DNA of 10,457 bases from Asaia bogorensis (GCA_945871455.1 CAMBXJ010000099.1:1-10457); one strand, 5' to 3'; shown: positions 1-8,074, counted from the stretch's first letter. A program made the numbers and translations. Notes: a model not told the origin generated them from the sequence alone.

Positions 1-2
1 CG

Positions 3-764
3 CTGCGACGCCGCGGGGTGGAATTGATCGAGGGCGCGGAATTGGCCTCGGTTGAGTCTGGCCCGACCCTGGTGCTGGCGGATGGGCGGCGGATCACCGG
101 CAGCCATCTGCTGGTGGCGACGGGGCGGGTGCCGAACCTGGAATCGCTCGATCTGGCCGCCGGTGGGGTGAAGGCAACGGCTTTGGGGATCGCGACCGAT
201 CGCGGACTGCGCAGCCTTACCAACAAACGGGTCTTCGCGGTGGGCGACATCGCAGACCCGGACGGGATCGGGCCGCGCCAGTTCACCCATGTCGGCAGTT
301 ATCACGCGGGGATCGTGATCCGGCGCGTGCTGTTCCGGCTGCCGGCCAAGGTCGATTACACGGCGCTGCCTCGGGTGACGTACACGGACCCGGAACTCGC
401 GCAGGTCGGCATGACGGAGGCGGAGGCTCGGGCGGCTGGGCTGACGGTTTCCATCCTGCGCTGGCCGCTGGCGGAGAATGACCGTGCGGTGGCGGAACGG
501 GATACCGTTGGTCTGGTTAAGCTGATTGTCGCGCGCGGGCGGGTGGTCGGCGCGGGCATTCTGGCGCCGCATGCGGGGGAGATGATCGGGCAGTGGACCT
601 TGGCGATCGCGCAACGGACGCGGCTGTCGGCACTGGCGGGGCTGATCGCGCCCTATCCGACCCGGGCCGAGGCGGGCAAGCGGGCGGTCGGGTCGTTCTT
701 TGCGGCGAAGTTGTTTTCGGATCGGACGAAGGCGTTGGTGCGGTTTTTGGGGTGGTTGCCGTAG
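3..764 (+). CDS. MerA/dihydrolipoamide dehydrogenase-like FAD-dependent pyridine nucleotide-disulfide oxidoreductase, C-terminal part
   Basis: This is the 3' part of a class I pyridine nucleotide-disulfide oxidoreductase; the reading frame is open to the window edge, so the N-terminal FAD-binding motif and redox-active CxxxxC lie outside. Visible are the ATGRVPN segment that closes the NAD(P)H domain, the second FAD motif VFAVGDIAD (about 65-75 residues later), and the C-terminal dimerisation domain beginning near TYTDPELAQVGMTEAEA. At the dimer interface, where lipoamide dehydrogenases carry the catalytic HPTxxE, this protein reads PYPTRAE: Tyr replaces the catalytic His, as in the MerA-like branch. 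The C-terminus ends RFLGWLP with no cysteine pair, and no cysteine occurs anywhere in the visible part, so it is neither a typical mercuric reductase nor a typical lipoamide dehydrogenase. Family assignment is firm; the substrate is unknown. Many such proteins are annotated simply as FAD-containing oxidoreductase or mercuric reductase-like. The stop is TAG at 762-764. Confidence 0.88.
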   Translation: MRRRGVELIEGAELASVESGPTLVLADGRRITGSHLLVATGRVPNLESLDLAAGGVKATALGIATDRGLRSLTNKRVFAVGDIADPDGIGPRQFTHVGSYHAGIVIRRVLFRLPAKVDYTALPRVTYTDPELAQVGMTEAEARAAGLTVSILRWPLAENDRAVAERDTVGLVKLIVARGRVVGAGILAPHAGEMIGQWTLAIAQRTRLSALAGLIAPYPTRAEAGKRAVGSFFAAKLFSDRTKALVRFLGWLP

Positions 765-1067
765 GGCGGGCGGTGGGGACCTATACCCGCGGATCGGCCC
801 GGTTCGGCGTCATATTCGTGGCCTATGCCGTCTGACTGGACAAGTGAACGAGCACGCCACCGTTGCCTGCGCCAGCGCTGACAGACCGCTGATCACGGCA
901 CCAAGGTCACCCGGCTTGCATGGCGCATCGACGGATTTGATGAGCAGCTTGCGCATAGGGCACCCCGGTCATTGACCACGCATCCCCGACATCGGTATTG
1001 GCAAACCGCCGAGCGGCGCCATCTCTAGCCGCGGCGCGGCCGGCGCCGCCTGAAGGATATCGATCTC
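765..1067. other. Intergenic region upstream of the RND efflux operon
   Basis: Some 300 bases separate the flavoprotein stop from the efflux operon. I see no convincing gene. Plus-strand open frames running through it are out-of-frame continuations of neighbouring genes. A 48-codon minus-strand frame (956 down to 810, beginning MRKLLIKSVDAPCKPGDLG) has an ATG with a GGGGTG a few bases upstream, but nothing supports it as a gene. No hairpin followed by a T-run is visible after the flavoprotein, so its terminator is not obvious. Confidence 0.55.
972..1001 (+). promoter_or_regulatory. Weak candidate promoter for the RND efflux operon
   Basis: TTGACC at 972-977 is a good -35 hexamer, but the best -10 at suitable spacing is only TATTGG at 996-1001 (spacer 18), matching the consensus at three positions. 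If real, the transcript would start about 60 bases before the adaptor gene. Alphaproteobacterial -10 boxes are often loose, so this is possible but unproven. Confidence 0.22.
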
Positions 1068-2216
1068 ATGTCCCTGCGCCTGCCGCTTCGCGCGCTTGTG
1101 CTAATACCGGTGCTGATTCCGCTCGCCGCCCATGCGCAGGCGCCCGCCGGGCCGCCATCGGTCGGCGTGGTGCGCGCGGAAATGCGCCCGGTGACCGAAA
1201 CCTCCGAATTCATCGGGCGGGTCCAGGCCATCGGCCGGGTATCGCTGACCGCGCGCGTCACCGCGTTCCTGGAACAGCGGCTGTTTGTCGAGGGCACGGA
1301 AGTCAACGAGGGCGATCTGCTGTTCAAGCTGGAACGCGGCCCCTACGAAGCCGCCGCGCAACAGCAGGAAGCCGCGGTGGCCGATGCGTCCGCTCGCCTG
1401 GCCAATGCCACCATCCAATTGAACCGGGCGCAGCAATTGCTCGGCGGGCCGGCGGGGCGGGGATCAGCGGTGGATGATGCCATCGCCGCGCAACGATCCC
1501 AGGCCGCGCAGGTCAGCGCGGCGCGGGCGATGTCGCGCATGGCACAACTCAATCTGGCCTACACGGAAATCCGCGCCCCGATCGGCGGCAAGATCAGTCG
1601 GGCCGCGGTGACGGTGGGGAATGTGGTGTCGCCAGGCACGGGGGCGCTGGCGAGTATTGTCAGTCAGGACCCGATGCATGTGCTGTTTCCGGTCGCCGCG
1701 CGGACGCGGTTGGAGCTGGAGAAGCGCTATGCCGGCAAGGGCGGCATGCAGGGCGTGATCGTGCGGCTGCGCCTGTCCGATGGCACGATGTATGGACAGG
1801 TCGGCAAGATCGACTACGTGGACCCCTCGGTGGCGCCGAATACCGATACGATCATCCTGCGTGCCACCATCGCCAACCCGCCTCTGCACGCGGTTCAACC
1901 CGGCCAGCCGGTGGAACGGCCGCTGACTGACGGCGCCTTCGTGACGGTCAGCGTCGAAGGGATCGAACCGGTCACCGCCCTGTCGATCCCGCGCGCCGCC
2001 GTGCTGTCCGACCAGCAGGGCAGTTTCGTCTACGCCGTCACCCCGCAGAACAAGATCGAGGTGCGCAGGATTCAACTCGGCCAGTCGACGCCCGCTTCGG
2101 CCACGATCCTTGGCGGCCTGAAAGAAGGCGAGAGCATCGTCCTGGAAGGTCTGCAACGCGTCCGACCGGGGATCGACGTCGTTCCATCCCCGGCGTCACC
2201 CGGCCCGGGCCGCTAG
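1068..2216 (+). CDS. RND efflux system periplasmic adaptor subunit (membrane fusion protein, AcrA/MexA-like)
   Basis: This 382-residue protein is the periplasmic adaptor that links an RND pump to an outer-membrane channel. Residues 1-23 form a Sec signal peptide ending AHA before Gln24. There is no lipobox, and no cysteine in the whole protein, so unlike AcrA and MexA it is not lipid-anchored. The two halves of the lipoyl domain are visible around residues 58-90 (FVEGTEVNEGDLLFKLE) and 163-200 (YTEIRAPIGGKISRAAVTVGNVV), separated by an Ala/Gln-rich alpha-helical hairpin at about 92-162. Beta-barrel and membrane-proximal domains follow, ending with the family-typical GLQRVRPGIDVVP near 361-373. 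The ATG at 1068 has AAGGA at 1053-1057, about 10 bases upstream, and gives the complete signal peptide. The transporter gene follows after 21 bases, so the two are co-transcribed. Assignment is secure; the exported substrate cannot be read from sequence. Confidence 0.93.
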   Translation: MSLRLPLRALVLIPVLIPLAAHAQAPAGPPSVGVVRAEMRPVTETSEFIGRVQAIGRVSLTARVTAFLEQRLFVEGTEVNEGDLLFKLERGPYEAAAQQQEAAVADASARLANATIQLNRAQQLLGGPAGRGSAVDDAIAAQRSQAAQVSAARAMSRMAQLNLAYTEIRAPIGGKISRAAVTVGNVVSPGTGALASIVSQDPMHVLFPVAARTRLELEKRYAGKGGMQGVIVRLRLSDGTMYGQVGKIDYVDPSVAPNTDTIILRATIANPPLHAVQPGQPVERPLTDGAFVTVSVEGIEPVTALSIPRAAVLSDQQGSFVYAVTPQNKIEVRRIQLGQSTPASATILGGLKEGESIVLEGLQRVRPGIDVVPSPASPGPGR

Positions 2217-2237
2217 GCGAGCGACGGGGCACATCGC

Positions 2238-5200
2238 ATGATTTCCTCTGTCTTCGTCGATCGGCCGCGGCTTGCGATCGTCATCGCCATTCTGATGACC
2301 CTGGCCGGCGGCCTGTCGCTGCTGCGCCTGCCGGTGTCGCAGTTTCCCGACATCGTGCCGCCGCAGGTGATCGTCAGCACGTCCTTTTCCGGCGCCTCGG
2401 CCCAGGTGGTGGAGGCGACGGTCGCGCAGACGCTGGAAGCGGCCGTCGTCGGCGTCGACAAGATGCTGTACATGAAATCCGCCAGTTCCAACGCCGGCAA
2501 CTACGGGTTGACCGTGACGTTCGAACTGGGGACCAATCCCGACATCAACACGGTGAACGTCAACAACCGGGTGCAGCAGGCGCTGGCGAAGCTGCCGGCG
2601 GAAGTGCAACGCAATGGCGTGACCGTGCGCAAGCGATCCACCGCGGTGCTGGCGTTCCTGCAATTTTATGCGGAGGACGGCAAATACGACCCGCTGTTCC
2701 TCAGCAATTACGTCACGATCAACGCGCTGGACCGATTGGCCCGCACGCCGGGGATCGGGGATGCGCAGTTGTTCGGGCGGCTCGATTATTCGATGCGGAT
2801 ATGGTTCGACACGAACCGGCTGGTGGCGCTGAACCTGGCACCCGCCGACGTGATCGCGGCGATCCAGGCGCAGAACATCCAGGCCGCGGTAGGCCGGATC
2901 GGCGCGCGACCGACCAGTGATGCCACGCAGTTCCAGTTGTCCGTCCAGACGCAGGGCCGGCTGGTCACGCCGGAACAGTTCGGCGACATCCTGATCCGCG
3001 CGCAGGGCGACGGGGCCGTGCTGCGGTTGCGCGATGTCGCGCGGGTCGAACTTGGCGCCGCCAACATGGACAGCGAGAGCCGGTTGAACGGCAATCCCGC
3101 GGTGTCCATCGGCCTGTATCTCGCGCCCGGTGCCAACGCGGTGCAGACCTCCGCCCTGGTGCGGTCCGCCCTGGCCGACCTGTCGAAGCGGTTCCCGGAC
3201 GGGGTGAAGGCCAGGATTTTCTACGACAGCAGCACCTTCGTTGCCGCAACGATCGAGGAAGTGGTGCTGACCCTGGCGATCGCCTTCGTGCTGGTCGTTG
3301 GCGTGGTGTATCTGTTCCTGGGCAACTGGCGGGCCACGATCATTCCGGTCGTGGCGATCCCTGTCAGCCTGATCGGCACGCTCGCGGTGCTGCTGGCGGC
3401 GGGGTTTTCGGCCAACACGATTTCGCTGCTGGCGATGGTGCTGGGTATCGGAATCGTGGTCGATGACGCCATCGTGGTGGTCGAGAACGTCGAACGCGTG
3501 ATGGCCGAGGAACCCCATCTGACGCCCGCCCAGGCTACCAAGAAAGCCATGATACAGATCACCGGGCCGGTGATCGCGATCTCCCTGGTGCTGTTGTCGG
3601 TGTTCGTGCCGGTGGCGTTCATTCCGGGCGTGTCGGGCACCTTGTTCCGCCAGTTCGCGGTGACCATCAGCGTGGCGATGCTGCTGTCGGCGATCAATGC
3701 GTTGACCCTGTCGCCAGCTTTGTGCGCGGTGTTCCTGCGCCATGGCGGACCGGCGCGCGGGCCGATGGGCTACGTCCTGCGCGGCATCGACCGCATGCGC
3801 GACGGCTATGCCGCGGTGGTGGCGCGTTTAGTGCGGATGTCCGTGCTGTCGGTGATCGTGGTCGCGGCCTCCGGGGTCGGCATCTGGTATCTGGGCACGC
3901 TGACCCCGACCGGGTTCCTGCCGGAAGAAGACCAGGGCGCGTTCTTCGTGGCGGTGCAGTTGCCCGACGGCGCCTCGGTCGGGCGCACACGGGTGGTGGT
4001 GGAGCAGGTGGAAGGCCTGATCCGCCCGATGCCGCAGGTGGAGGGCGTGCTGTCGATCGTCGGCTTCTCCCTGTTGGATGGCGGCAACCAGCCGAATTCC
4101 GCCTTCATCGTGGTGCGTTTGAAACCCTTCGCCGACCGTCCGGGGGCGGCGGACAACGCCCAGGCGGTGATCGGGCGCATTTCCGGCGCCGTACGCCAGA
4201 TCCGCACCGCCAACGTCTTCCCGTTCAACCTGCCGCCGATCATCGGCCTGTCGACCGGCGGCGGTTTCGAATACCAGTTGGAGGATCTGGAAGGCCGCGA
4301 TCCCGCCGAACTGGCCAGCGCCATGCGCGGACTGGTTGCCGCCGCCAGCCAGGATCCCCGCATCGGACGGGTGTTTTCGACCTTCACGGCGTCCAACCCG
4401 TCGATCTGGCTGGATATCGATCGCGACAAGGCCCAGGCACTCAGCTTGCGGATCGCCGATGTGTTCAGCACCTTGCAAGCGACATTGGGCGGGTTCTACA
4501 TCAACGACTTCAACCTGTTCGGCCGCACCTGGCAGGTGAATATCCAGGGCGACGCCGCCCATCGCGGCGACCTGCCCGACATCTACAAGATCCATGTCCG
4601 CAACACCCGCGGCGAGATGGTGCCGTTGCGCGCCATCGTCGATGTGCGTGTCGTGGTCGGGCCGCAGGTGATCACCCGCTACAACAACTATCGGTCCGTC
4701 ACGGTGAACGGCTCGCCACGGGCTGGCGTGTCGTCGGGCGATGCGCTGGCGGCGATGGACGGGATTTCCGCGCGCACCTTGCCCGCCGGCTATACGTATG
4801 AATGGACCGGCACCGCGTTTCAGGAACGCCAGGCGGCCGGTCAGACCGGCATGATCCTGGCGCTGGCGATCATGTTTGCCTATCTGTTCCTGGTCGCGCT
4901 CTATGAAAGCTGGACGATTCCGGTGCCGGTGCTGCTGTCGGTATCGGTCGGCGTGCTGGGGGCGTTCGGCGGCTTGCTGCTGTTCGGGCTGTCACTGGAT
5001 CTGTATGCACAGATCGGCATGGTGGTGCTGATCTCGTTGGCTGCGAAGAACGGTATCCTGATCGTGGAATTCGCCAAGGAACAGCGAGAAGCCGGGCTGT
5101 CGATCCGCGATGCCGCGGTGGCCGGCGCCAGGATGCGAATCCGCGCGGTGATGATGACCTCGATCGCGTTCATCGCCGGCCTGGTGCCGCTGGTCTGGGC

Positions 5201-5369
5201 GCATGGCGCGGCGATGCTCAGCAGGCGCGCGGTGGGCACGGCGGTGTTCGCCGGGATGATCGTGGCGTCCACCATCGGGGTGTTCCTGATCCCGATGCTG
5301 TATGCGGTGTTCCAATCGATGCGGGAACGGGCGAAGGCACGCTATGGCCGCGGTGCCGTTCGGCATTGA
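2238..5369 (+). CDS. RND multidrug efflux inner-membrane transporter (AcrB/MexB-like, HAE1 family)
   Basis: At 1043 residues it has the usual HAE1 length. It is the proton-driven, trimeric inner-membrane pump that captures substrates from the periplasm and outer leaflet and passes them to an outer-membrane channel. The typical layout is present: TM1 at about 12-30 followed by [11 protein letters not shown], a large periplasmic porter loop, TM2-TM6 from about 340, a second periplasmic loop, then the final membrane bundle. The proton-relay residues are intact: the Asp pair at 409-410 in [18 protein letters not shown] (AcrB D407/D408) and Lys937 in [20 protein letters not shown] (AcrB K940). FQERQAAGQ and ALYESWTIP, conserved before and within the eighth membrane segment, are also present. 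The ATG at 2238 has GGGG at 2226-2229, eight bases upstream. No TolC/OprM-type gene or repressor adjoins the operon, so the channel must be supplied from elsewhere. A role in antimicrobial, solvent or aromatic export is inference. Confidence 0.95.
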   Translation: MISSVFVDRPRLAIVIAILMTLAGGLSLLRLPVSQFPDIVPPQVIVSTSFSGASAQVVEATVAQTLEAAVVGVDKMLYMKSASSNAGNYGLTVTFELGTNPDINTVNVNNRVQQALAKLPAEVQRNGVTVRKRSTAVLAFLQFYAEDGKYDPLFLSNYVTINALDRLARTPGIGDAQLFGRLDYSMRIWFDTNRLVALNLAPADVIAAIQAQNIQAAVGRIGARPTSDATQFQLSVQTQGRLVTPEQFGDILIRAQGDGAVLRLRDVARVELGAANMDSESRLNGNPAVSIGLYLAPGANAVQTSALVRSALADLSKRFPDGVKARIFYDSSTFVAATIEEVVLTLAIAFVLVVGVVYLFLGNWRATIIPVVAIPVSLIGTLAVLLAAGFSANTISLLAMVLGIGIVVDDAIVVVENVERVMAEEPHLTPAQATKKAMIQITGPVIAISLVLLSVFVPVAFIPGVSGTLFRQFAVTISVAMLLSAINALTLSPALCAVFLRHGGPARGPMGYVLRGIDRMRDGYAAVVARLVRMSVLSVIVVAASGVGIWYLGTLTPTGFLPEEDQGAFFVAVQLPDGASVGRTRVVVEQVEGLIRPMPQVEGVLSIVGFSLLDGGNQPNSAFIVVRLKPFADRPGAADNAQAVIGRISGAVRQIRTANVFPFNLPPIIGLSTGGGFEYQLEDLEGRDPAELASAMRGLVAAASQDPRIGRVFSTFTASNPSIWLDIDRDKAQALSLRIADVFSTLQATLGGFYINDFNLFGRTWQVNIQGDAAHRGDLPDIYKIHVRNTRGEMVPLRAIVDVRVVVGPQVITRYNNYRSVTVNGSPRAGVSSGDALAAMDGISARTLPAGYTYEWTGTAFQERQAAGQTGMILALAIMFAYLFLVALYESWTIPVPVLLSVSVGVLGAFGGLLLFGLSLDLYAQIGMVVLISLAAKNGILIVEFAKEQREAGLSIRDAAVAGARMRIRAVMMTSIAFIAGLVPLVWAHGAAMLSRRAVGTAVFAGMIVASTIGVFLIPMLYAVFQSMRERAKARYGRGAVRH

Positions 5370-5427
5370 CAGCGGTCGCCCGACCCGTTGACCGACGCAC
5401 CGCCGCCTGCCTTTCCCCGTTACCGTC

Positions 5428-5511
5428 ATTGCCGGACCTGAGCCCCGAACCCGCCCCCTTCCGTTGCAGTGCCGGTCGCCGGGTCAAGGTCGCCGGGTAA
5501 GGGCCGGCAAT
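5428..5511. terminator. Inverted repeat in the convergent junction, possible bidirectional transcription end
   Basis: The RND transporter and the monooxygenase gene converge here. ATTGCCGG at 5428-5435 is perfectly complementary to CCGGCAAT at 5504-5511, extendable to 10 of 11 pairs, and an internal TGCCGG at 5470-5475 can pair with the same right arm to give a shorter hairpin. There is no T-run on either side, so this is not a classical intrinsic terminator. Its position between converging operons is the only support for a role in stopping transcription. Confidence 0.25.
5474..5498. repeat. Short tandem direct repeat GGTCGCCGGGT
   Basis: GGTCGCCGGGT occurs at 5474-5484 and again at 5488-5498, a period of 14 bases, inside the convergent intergenic region and just after the monooxygenase stop codon. 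It is probably a small local duplication in GC-rich non-coding DNA. Confidence 0.5.
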
Positions 5512-6698
5512 CAGACCGGGACGGTCAGCGCGTCATACTCATACAACCAGTCGTAACGCTGACGAACTTTTTCCTCGGTGAACTCCCGCGCCACATAGGC
5601 GGCCGCACCTTCCGCCGTTCCGAACGCCGGATTGTGGAACCGTTTGGTGTTGTCGGACGACCCGCGCACGATGGCCGTCGTGCGGGACAGGCGCGCCCGT
5701 TCGTAGTGCCGCATCGCCTCGGCGGTGTCGTCGTATTGGTCCAGGCAGCGCGCGATCACGATGGCGTCTTCCAGCGCCATGTTCGCACCTTGCGCCAGGA
5801 ACGGCAGGGTCGGATGCGCGGCGTCACCCATCAGGCAAACCCGACCTTCCGCGTAATGATCCAGCGGTTCGCGTCCCGCCAGGCCCCATTTGAACGGCGT
5901 ATCGATGTTGCGGATGATCGTCTTCACGTCCCCATGCCAATGGCGCAGGTCGTGCAGGCATTCGTCCCGGGAGCCTTCCTCGGTCCAGGATTCCACCTGC
6001 CAGTCGTCGCGTTCCACGACGCCGACGAAGTTCAGCAACTCCCCCCGTCGCAGCGGATAAGTAACGACATGACCGCCGACGCCCATCCAGTTGGACCCGA
6101 CCAGACGGCGCTGATGCACCGGCAGGCGGTCCATGGGCACCAGGCCACGCCAGGCCATGATGCCGGTAAACTGTGCGCGTCCTTCGCCGAACATCTGCTG
6201 ACGAATGCGGGAATGCACGCCGTCGGCGCCGATCAGCACGTCGCCCCGCACGCGCTCTCCATTCGCCAGATGCAACGTCACGCCGTTGCTGTCCTGGTCG
6301 AACCCGACGCAGGACGCGCCGGTGCGGATTGCATCGGGGGCCGCCTGGCGCACCGCGTTCAGCAGCACGGTATGAAAATCGCCGCGATGCACCATCCAGT
6401 AGGGGGCGCCGAACCGTTCCACCGAAACCTCGCCCAGGTCGTGGATGCGCCAGTTTTGCCCGGTGTAGCCCGCGCGGATTTCCTTGGCGGTGGCGGCGCA
6501 GACGACCTGCTCCATCGCGTCCTGCAGGCCCAGGGCGATCATCAGCCGCGTGCCGTTCGCACCGAGCTGGACGCCGGCGCCGACTTCGCGGGGTTCGGCG
6601 ACCTGCTCGAAGACGCGGACGTTGTCGCCGCGTTGGATCAGCGCCAGCGCCGCGGTCAGCCCGCCCAGGCCGGCACCGGCGATCAGGACGTCACGCAT
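5511..6698 (-). CDS. FAD-dependent aromatic monooxygenase, probable 3-hydroxybenzoate 6-hydroxylase
   Basis: This 395-residue class A flavoprotein monooxygenase uses NAD(P)H and O2 to hydroxylate an aromatic ring. Its motifs are complete: GAGLGG at residues 8-13 for the FAD dinucleotide fold, Glu31 at the end of the second strand for the ribose, the DG motif GADGVHSRIR at 157-166, and the GD motif with GDAAHP at 291-296 followed by LPFLAQGANMALEDA. Salicylate 1-hydroxylase and 6-hydroxynicotinate monooxygenase share these motifs. The neighbour decides the call: the gene lies directly downstream of gentisate 1,2-dioxygenase, and para-hydroxylation of 3-hydroxybenzoate makes gentisate (NagX, XlnD and MhbM type). 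The ATG at 6698 overlaps the dioxygenase stop by eight bases and has GGGAAG about ten bases upstream, inside that gene. The frame stays open further upstream, but that part is out-of-frame dioxygenase sequence and the glycine motif demands this start. Family certain; substrate probable. Confidence 0.88.
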   Translation of the reverse strand: MRDVLIAGAGLGGLTAALALIQRGDNVRVFEQVAEPREVGAGVQLGANGTRLMIALGLQDAMEQVVCAATAKEIRAGYTGQNWRIHDLGEVSVERFGAPYWMVHRGDFHTVLLNAVRQAAPDAIRTGASCVGFDQDSNGVTLHLANGERVRGDVLIGADGVHSRIRQQMFGEGRAQFTGIMAWRGLVPMDRLPVHQRRLVGSNWMGVGGHVVTYPLRRGELLNFVGVVERDDWQVESWTEEGSRDECLHDLRHWHGDVKTIIRNIDTPFKWGLAGREPLDHYAEGRVCLMGDAAHPTLPFLAQGANMALEDAIVIARCLDQYDDTAEAMRHYERARLSRTTAIVRGSSDNTKRFHNPAFGTAEGAAAYVAREFTEEKVRQRYDWLYEYDALTVPV

Positions 6699-7746
6699 CG
6701 AAACGGTCTTCCCGCCAGAGCGACAGCACATCCTGCACCGGACGGTCGGAAAAGCTGAACAGCACCGCCTCCGACGACGCGCGATGATGGTGGCGATGCC
6801 AGCTTGGCACCACGAACAGATCGCGCGGCTTCCAGCGGAACACGGTATCGCCGATGACCGTTTCGCCCTCGCCTTCCACCACCGAGTAGACCGTGCCATC
6901 TGTGGAACGATACGCCGCGGTCTCGAACCCCGCCGGAAGCAGTGCCATGAAGGCACCGATCGTGGGCATGGGCGCGCCGCCGGTGCCGGGATTGATGTAG
7001 CGCAGTTTGTATCCATGACACGGGTCCGGATCGCCGTTGCGCGCCATCGTCGCCAGCGCTTCCCGCGACCGGGAATACGGGTAGTTGAACACCGGAGACG
7101 ATTTCACCGCCGGCTTCCAGTCCACCGGCACCATATTGGCCCCGTAACGGGCCAGGCTGTCGCCGGATGGACGCGACACGCTCTGGCTGTCGGCGTTCAG
7201 TTGTTCGGCGAAACTGGCGTCGAACATGCGCACGATGGGTACGTCCAGCCCGTCCAGCCACACCATCGGCTGGTCGGTTTCGTTGCCGTGGTCGTGCCAG
7301 GTCCAACTCGGGGTAATCACGAAGTCCCCCGGCTCCATCAGGGCGCGTTCGCCTTCCACCGCGGTATAGGCGCCGTGGCCCTCGACGATGAACCGCAGAG
7401 CGGACTGGGTATGTCGATGCGCCGGCGCGACTTCCCCCGGCATGATCAGTTGCAGGCCCGCGAACAGGGAATGGGTGACCCGGGTTTCCCCCTTGCAGCC
7501 CGGATTTTCCAGGATCAGCACCCGCCGTTCGGCTTCCTTGGCGGTGATCAGGCCACCCGCCTGCATCAGATAGGGTCGCACGACCTGGTCGTAGTCCCAC
7601 TTCACCGGGACCGCGGGGGATGTCGGCGTGCGGGTCACGATCCCATGCAACCGCTCCCACAATGGTGCCAGGCTATGGGTTGCGATCTGGTCGTAAAACA
7701 CCTGCCGTTCGGCGGAGGCGGCGGGAGTATGCGCCGTGTCGTTCAT
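6691..7746 (-). CDS. gtdA: Gentisate 1,2-dioxygenase
   Basis: This 351-residue cytoplasmic bicupin is an Fe(II) ring-cleavage dioxygenase that opens gentisate between C1 and C2 to give maleylpyruvate. The first cupin carries the metal site: PAHRHTQSALRFIVEG gives His110 and His112, and PSWTWHDHGNE gives His151. EGHGAYTAVEGE and EPGDFVITPSW between them are typical of the family. The C-terminal cupin (about 265-335, including PAGFETAAYRSTDGTVYSVVEGEG) lacks the normal HxH at its first motif but holds a His cluster at 317-321; the family's catalytic iron sits in the first cupin. Length matches bacterial gentisate dioxygenases. The ATG at 7746 has AGGGGA about seven bases upstream and a CTTGACA promoter just before it. 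The same frame is open further upstream, but that sequence is Pro-rich and unrelated to the family. Salicylate or 1-hydroxy-2-naphthoate dioxygenase is the only reasonable alternative, and the monooxygenase partner favours gentisate. Confidence 0.93.
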   Translation of the reverse strand: MNDTAHTPAASAERQVFYDQIATHSLAPLWERLHGIVTRTPTSPAVPVKWDYDQVVRPYLMQAGGLITAKEAERRVLILENPGCKGETRVTHSLFAGLQLIMPGEVAPAHRHTQSALRFIVEGHGAYTAVEGERALMEPGDFVITPSWTWHDHGNETDQPMVWLDGLDVPIVRMFDASFAEQLNADSQSVSRPSGDSLARYGANMVPVDWKPAVKSSPVFNYPYSRSREALATMARNGDPDPCHGYKLRYINPGTGGAPMPTIGAFMALLPAGFETAAYRSTDGTVYSVVEGEGETVIGDTVFRWKPRDLFVVPSWHRHHHRASSEAVLFSFSDRPVQDVLSLWREDRFDA

Positions 7747-7774
7747 TGACGTTCCCCTGTCCCAGAATGGATTG

Positions 7775-7803
7775 GGGTAAGGCAGCGGCTCGGGGCCTGT
7801 CAA
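7775..7803 (-). promoter_or_regulatory. Promoter of the gentisate operon
   Basis: On the minus strand a perfect TTGACA (7803-7798), preceded by C, is followed after exactly 17 bases by TTACCC (7780-7775). The -35 matches the strong alphaproteobacterial CTTGAC element, while the -10 is poor, as is common in activator-dependent promoters. Transcription would start near 7768, leaving a leader of about 20 bases that contains the AGGGGA ribosome binding site of the dioxygenase gene. Confidence 0.5.
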
Positions 7804-7809
7804 GCAAGG

Positions 7810-7827
7810 GCCGGGGTTTTGCCGGGG
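7810..7827. repeat. Direct repeat GCCGGGG just upstream of the gentisate promoter
   Basis: GCCGGGG at 7810-7816 and 7821-7827 are separated by TTTT, so the copies are 11 bases apart, about one helical turn, and end seven bases from the -35 hexamer. The position fits an activator-binding site, but short G-rich repeats arise easily in this genome. Confidence 0.3.
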
Positions 7828-7938
7828 GCGAAGGGGCGCGGGAGCGGCCGCAAAGCCGTGATGATCCACTGCCTTCGAAACAGGCGGTCGATGATGCAAT
7901 TCTGGGCGCGGGGCCGGAAATCCTTAACGGCCGGGATT

Positions 7939-8012
7939 GGCAACGAATACCCCCGTTTTCCGCATGAAACGGGAATGAAAACCCGGGTTATGCGCGGTGT
8001 TCGGCAACGAAT
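7939..8012. repeat. Direct repeat GGCAACGAAT, two copies 64 bases apart
   Basis: GGCAACGAAT occurs at 7939-7948 and exactly again at 8003-8012. The 64-base period is close to six helical turns, and an inverted repeat lies between the copies. The arrangement resembles paired binding sites for a DNA-looping or multimeric regulator, but the function is not shown. Confidence 0.35.
7952..7973. repeat. Inverted repeat CCCGTTT-N8-AAACGGG
   Basis: CCCGTTT at 7952-7958 and AAACGGG at 7967-7973 form a perfect 7-base inverted repeat with an 8-base spacer. An overlapping GTTTTC (7955-7960) also pairs with GAAAAC (7977-7982). It has no T-run, so it is more like an operator for a dimeric regulator than a terminator. 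It lies about 150 bases upstream of the gentisate -35 box. Confidence 0.35.
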
Positions 8013-8059
8013 CGGTCCGGCCGCCAAACTTCATGTGATCTCTGAAGAATGGCAAAAAT

Positions 8060-8074
8060 CCTGTTATCGACAGG
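8060..8074. repeat. Small inverted repeat CCTGT-N5-ACAGG containing a DnaA-box-like 9-mer
   Basis: CCTGT (8060-8064) and ACAGG (8070-8074) are inverted around TATCG. The overlapping 9-mer TTATCGACA at 8064-8072 differs from the DnaA box TTATCCACA at one position. I see no cluster of further boxes, so an origin is not supported. Confidence 0.2.

Noticed and set aside
810..956. 48-codon minus-strand open frame beginning MRKLLIKSVDAPCKPGDLG
   Set aside because: It has a plausible start context, but no family, no conservation evidence and an Arg-rich end; small frames like this are common by chance.
2196..3743. 515-codon minus-strand open frame opposite the RND transporter
   Set aside because: Its translation is an Arg/His/Gln/Asp-rich string without any domain, typical of the antisense of a GC-rich gene; the plus-strand RND protein is unmistakable.
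3722..4801. 359-codon plus-strand open frame inside the transporter gene
   Set aside because: Arg/Gly-rich alternate-frame artefact of the RND coding sequence, with no ribosome binding site and no domain.
5469..6758. 429-codon plus-strand open frame opposite the monooxygenase
   Set aside because: Antisense shadow; the minus strand carries all FAD monooxygenase motifs in order.
6484..7749. 421-codon plus-strand open frame opposite the gentisate dioxygenase
   Set aside because: His/Arg-rich antisense artefact; the minus-strand protein has intact cupin motifs.
8060..8074. DnaA-box-like TTATCGACA as a sign of a replication origin
   Set aside because: Only one near-match without a cluster, AT-rich unwinding element or origin-linked genes such as dnaA, parAB or hemE.
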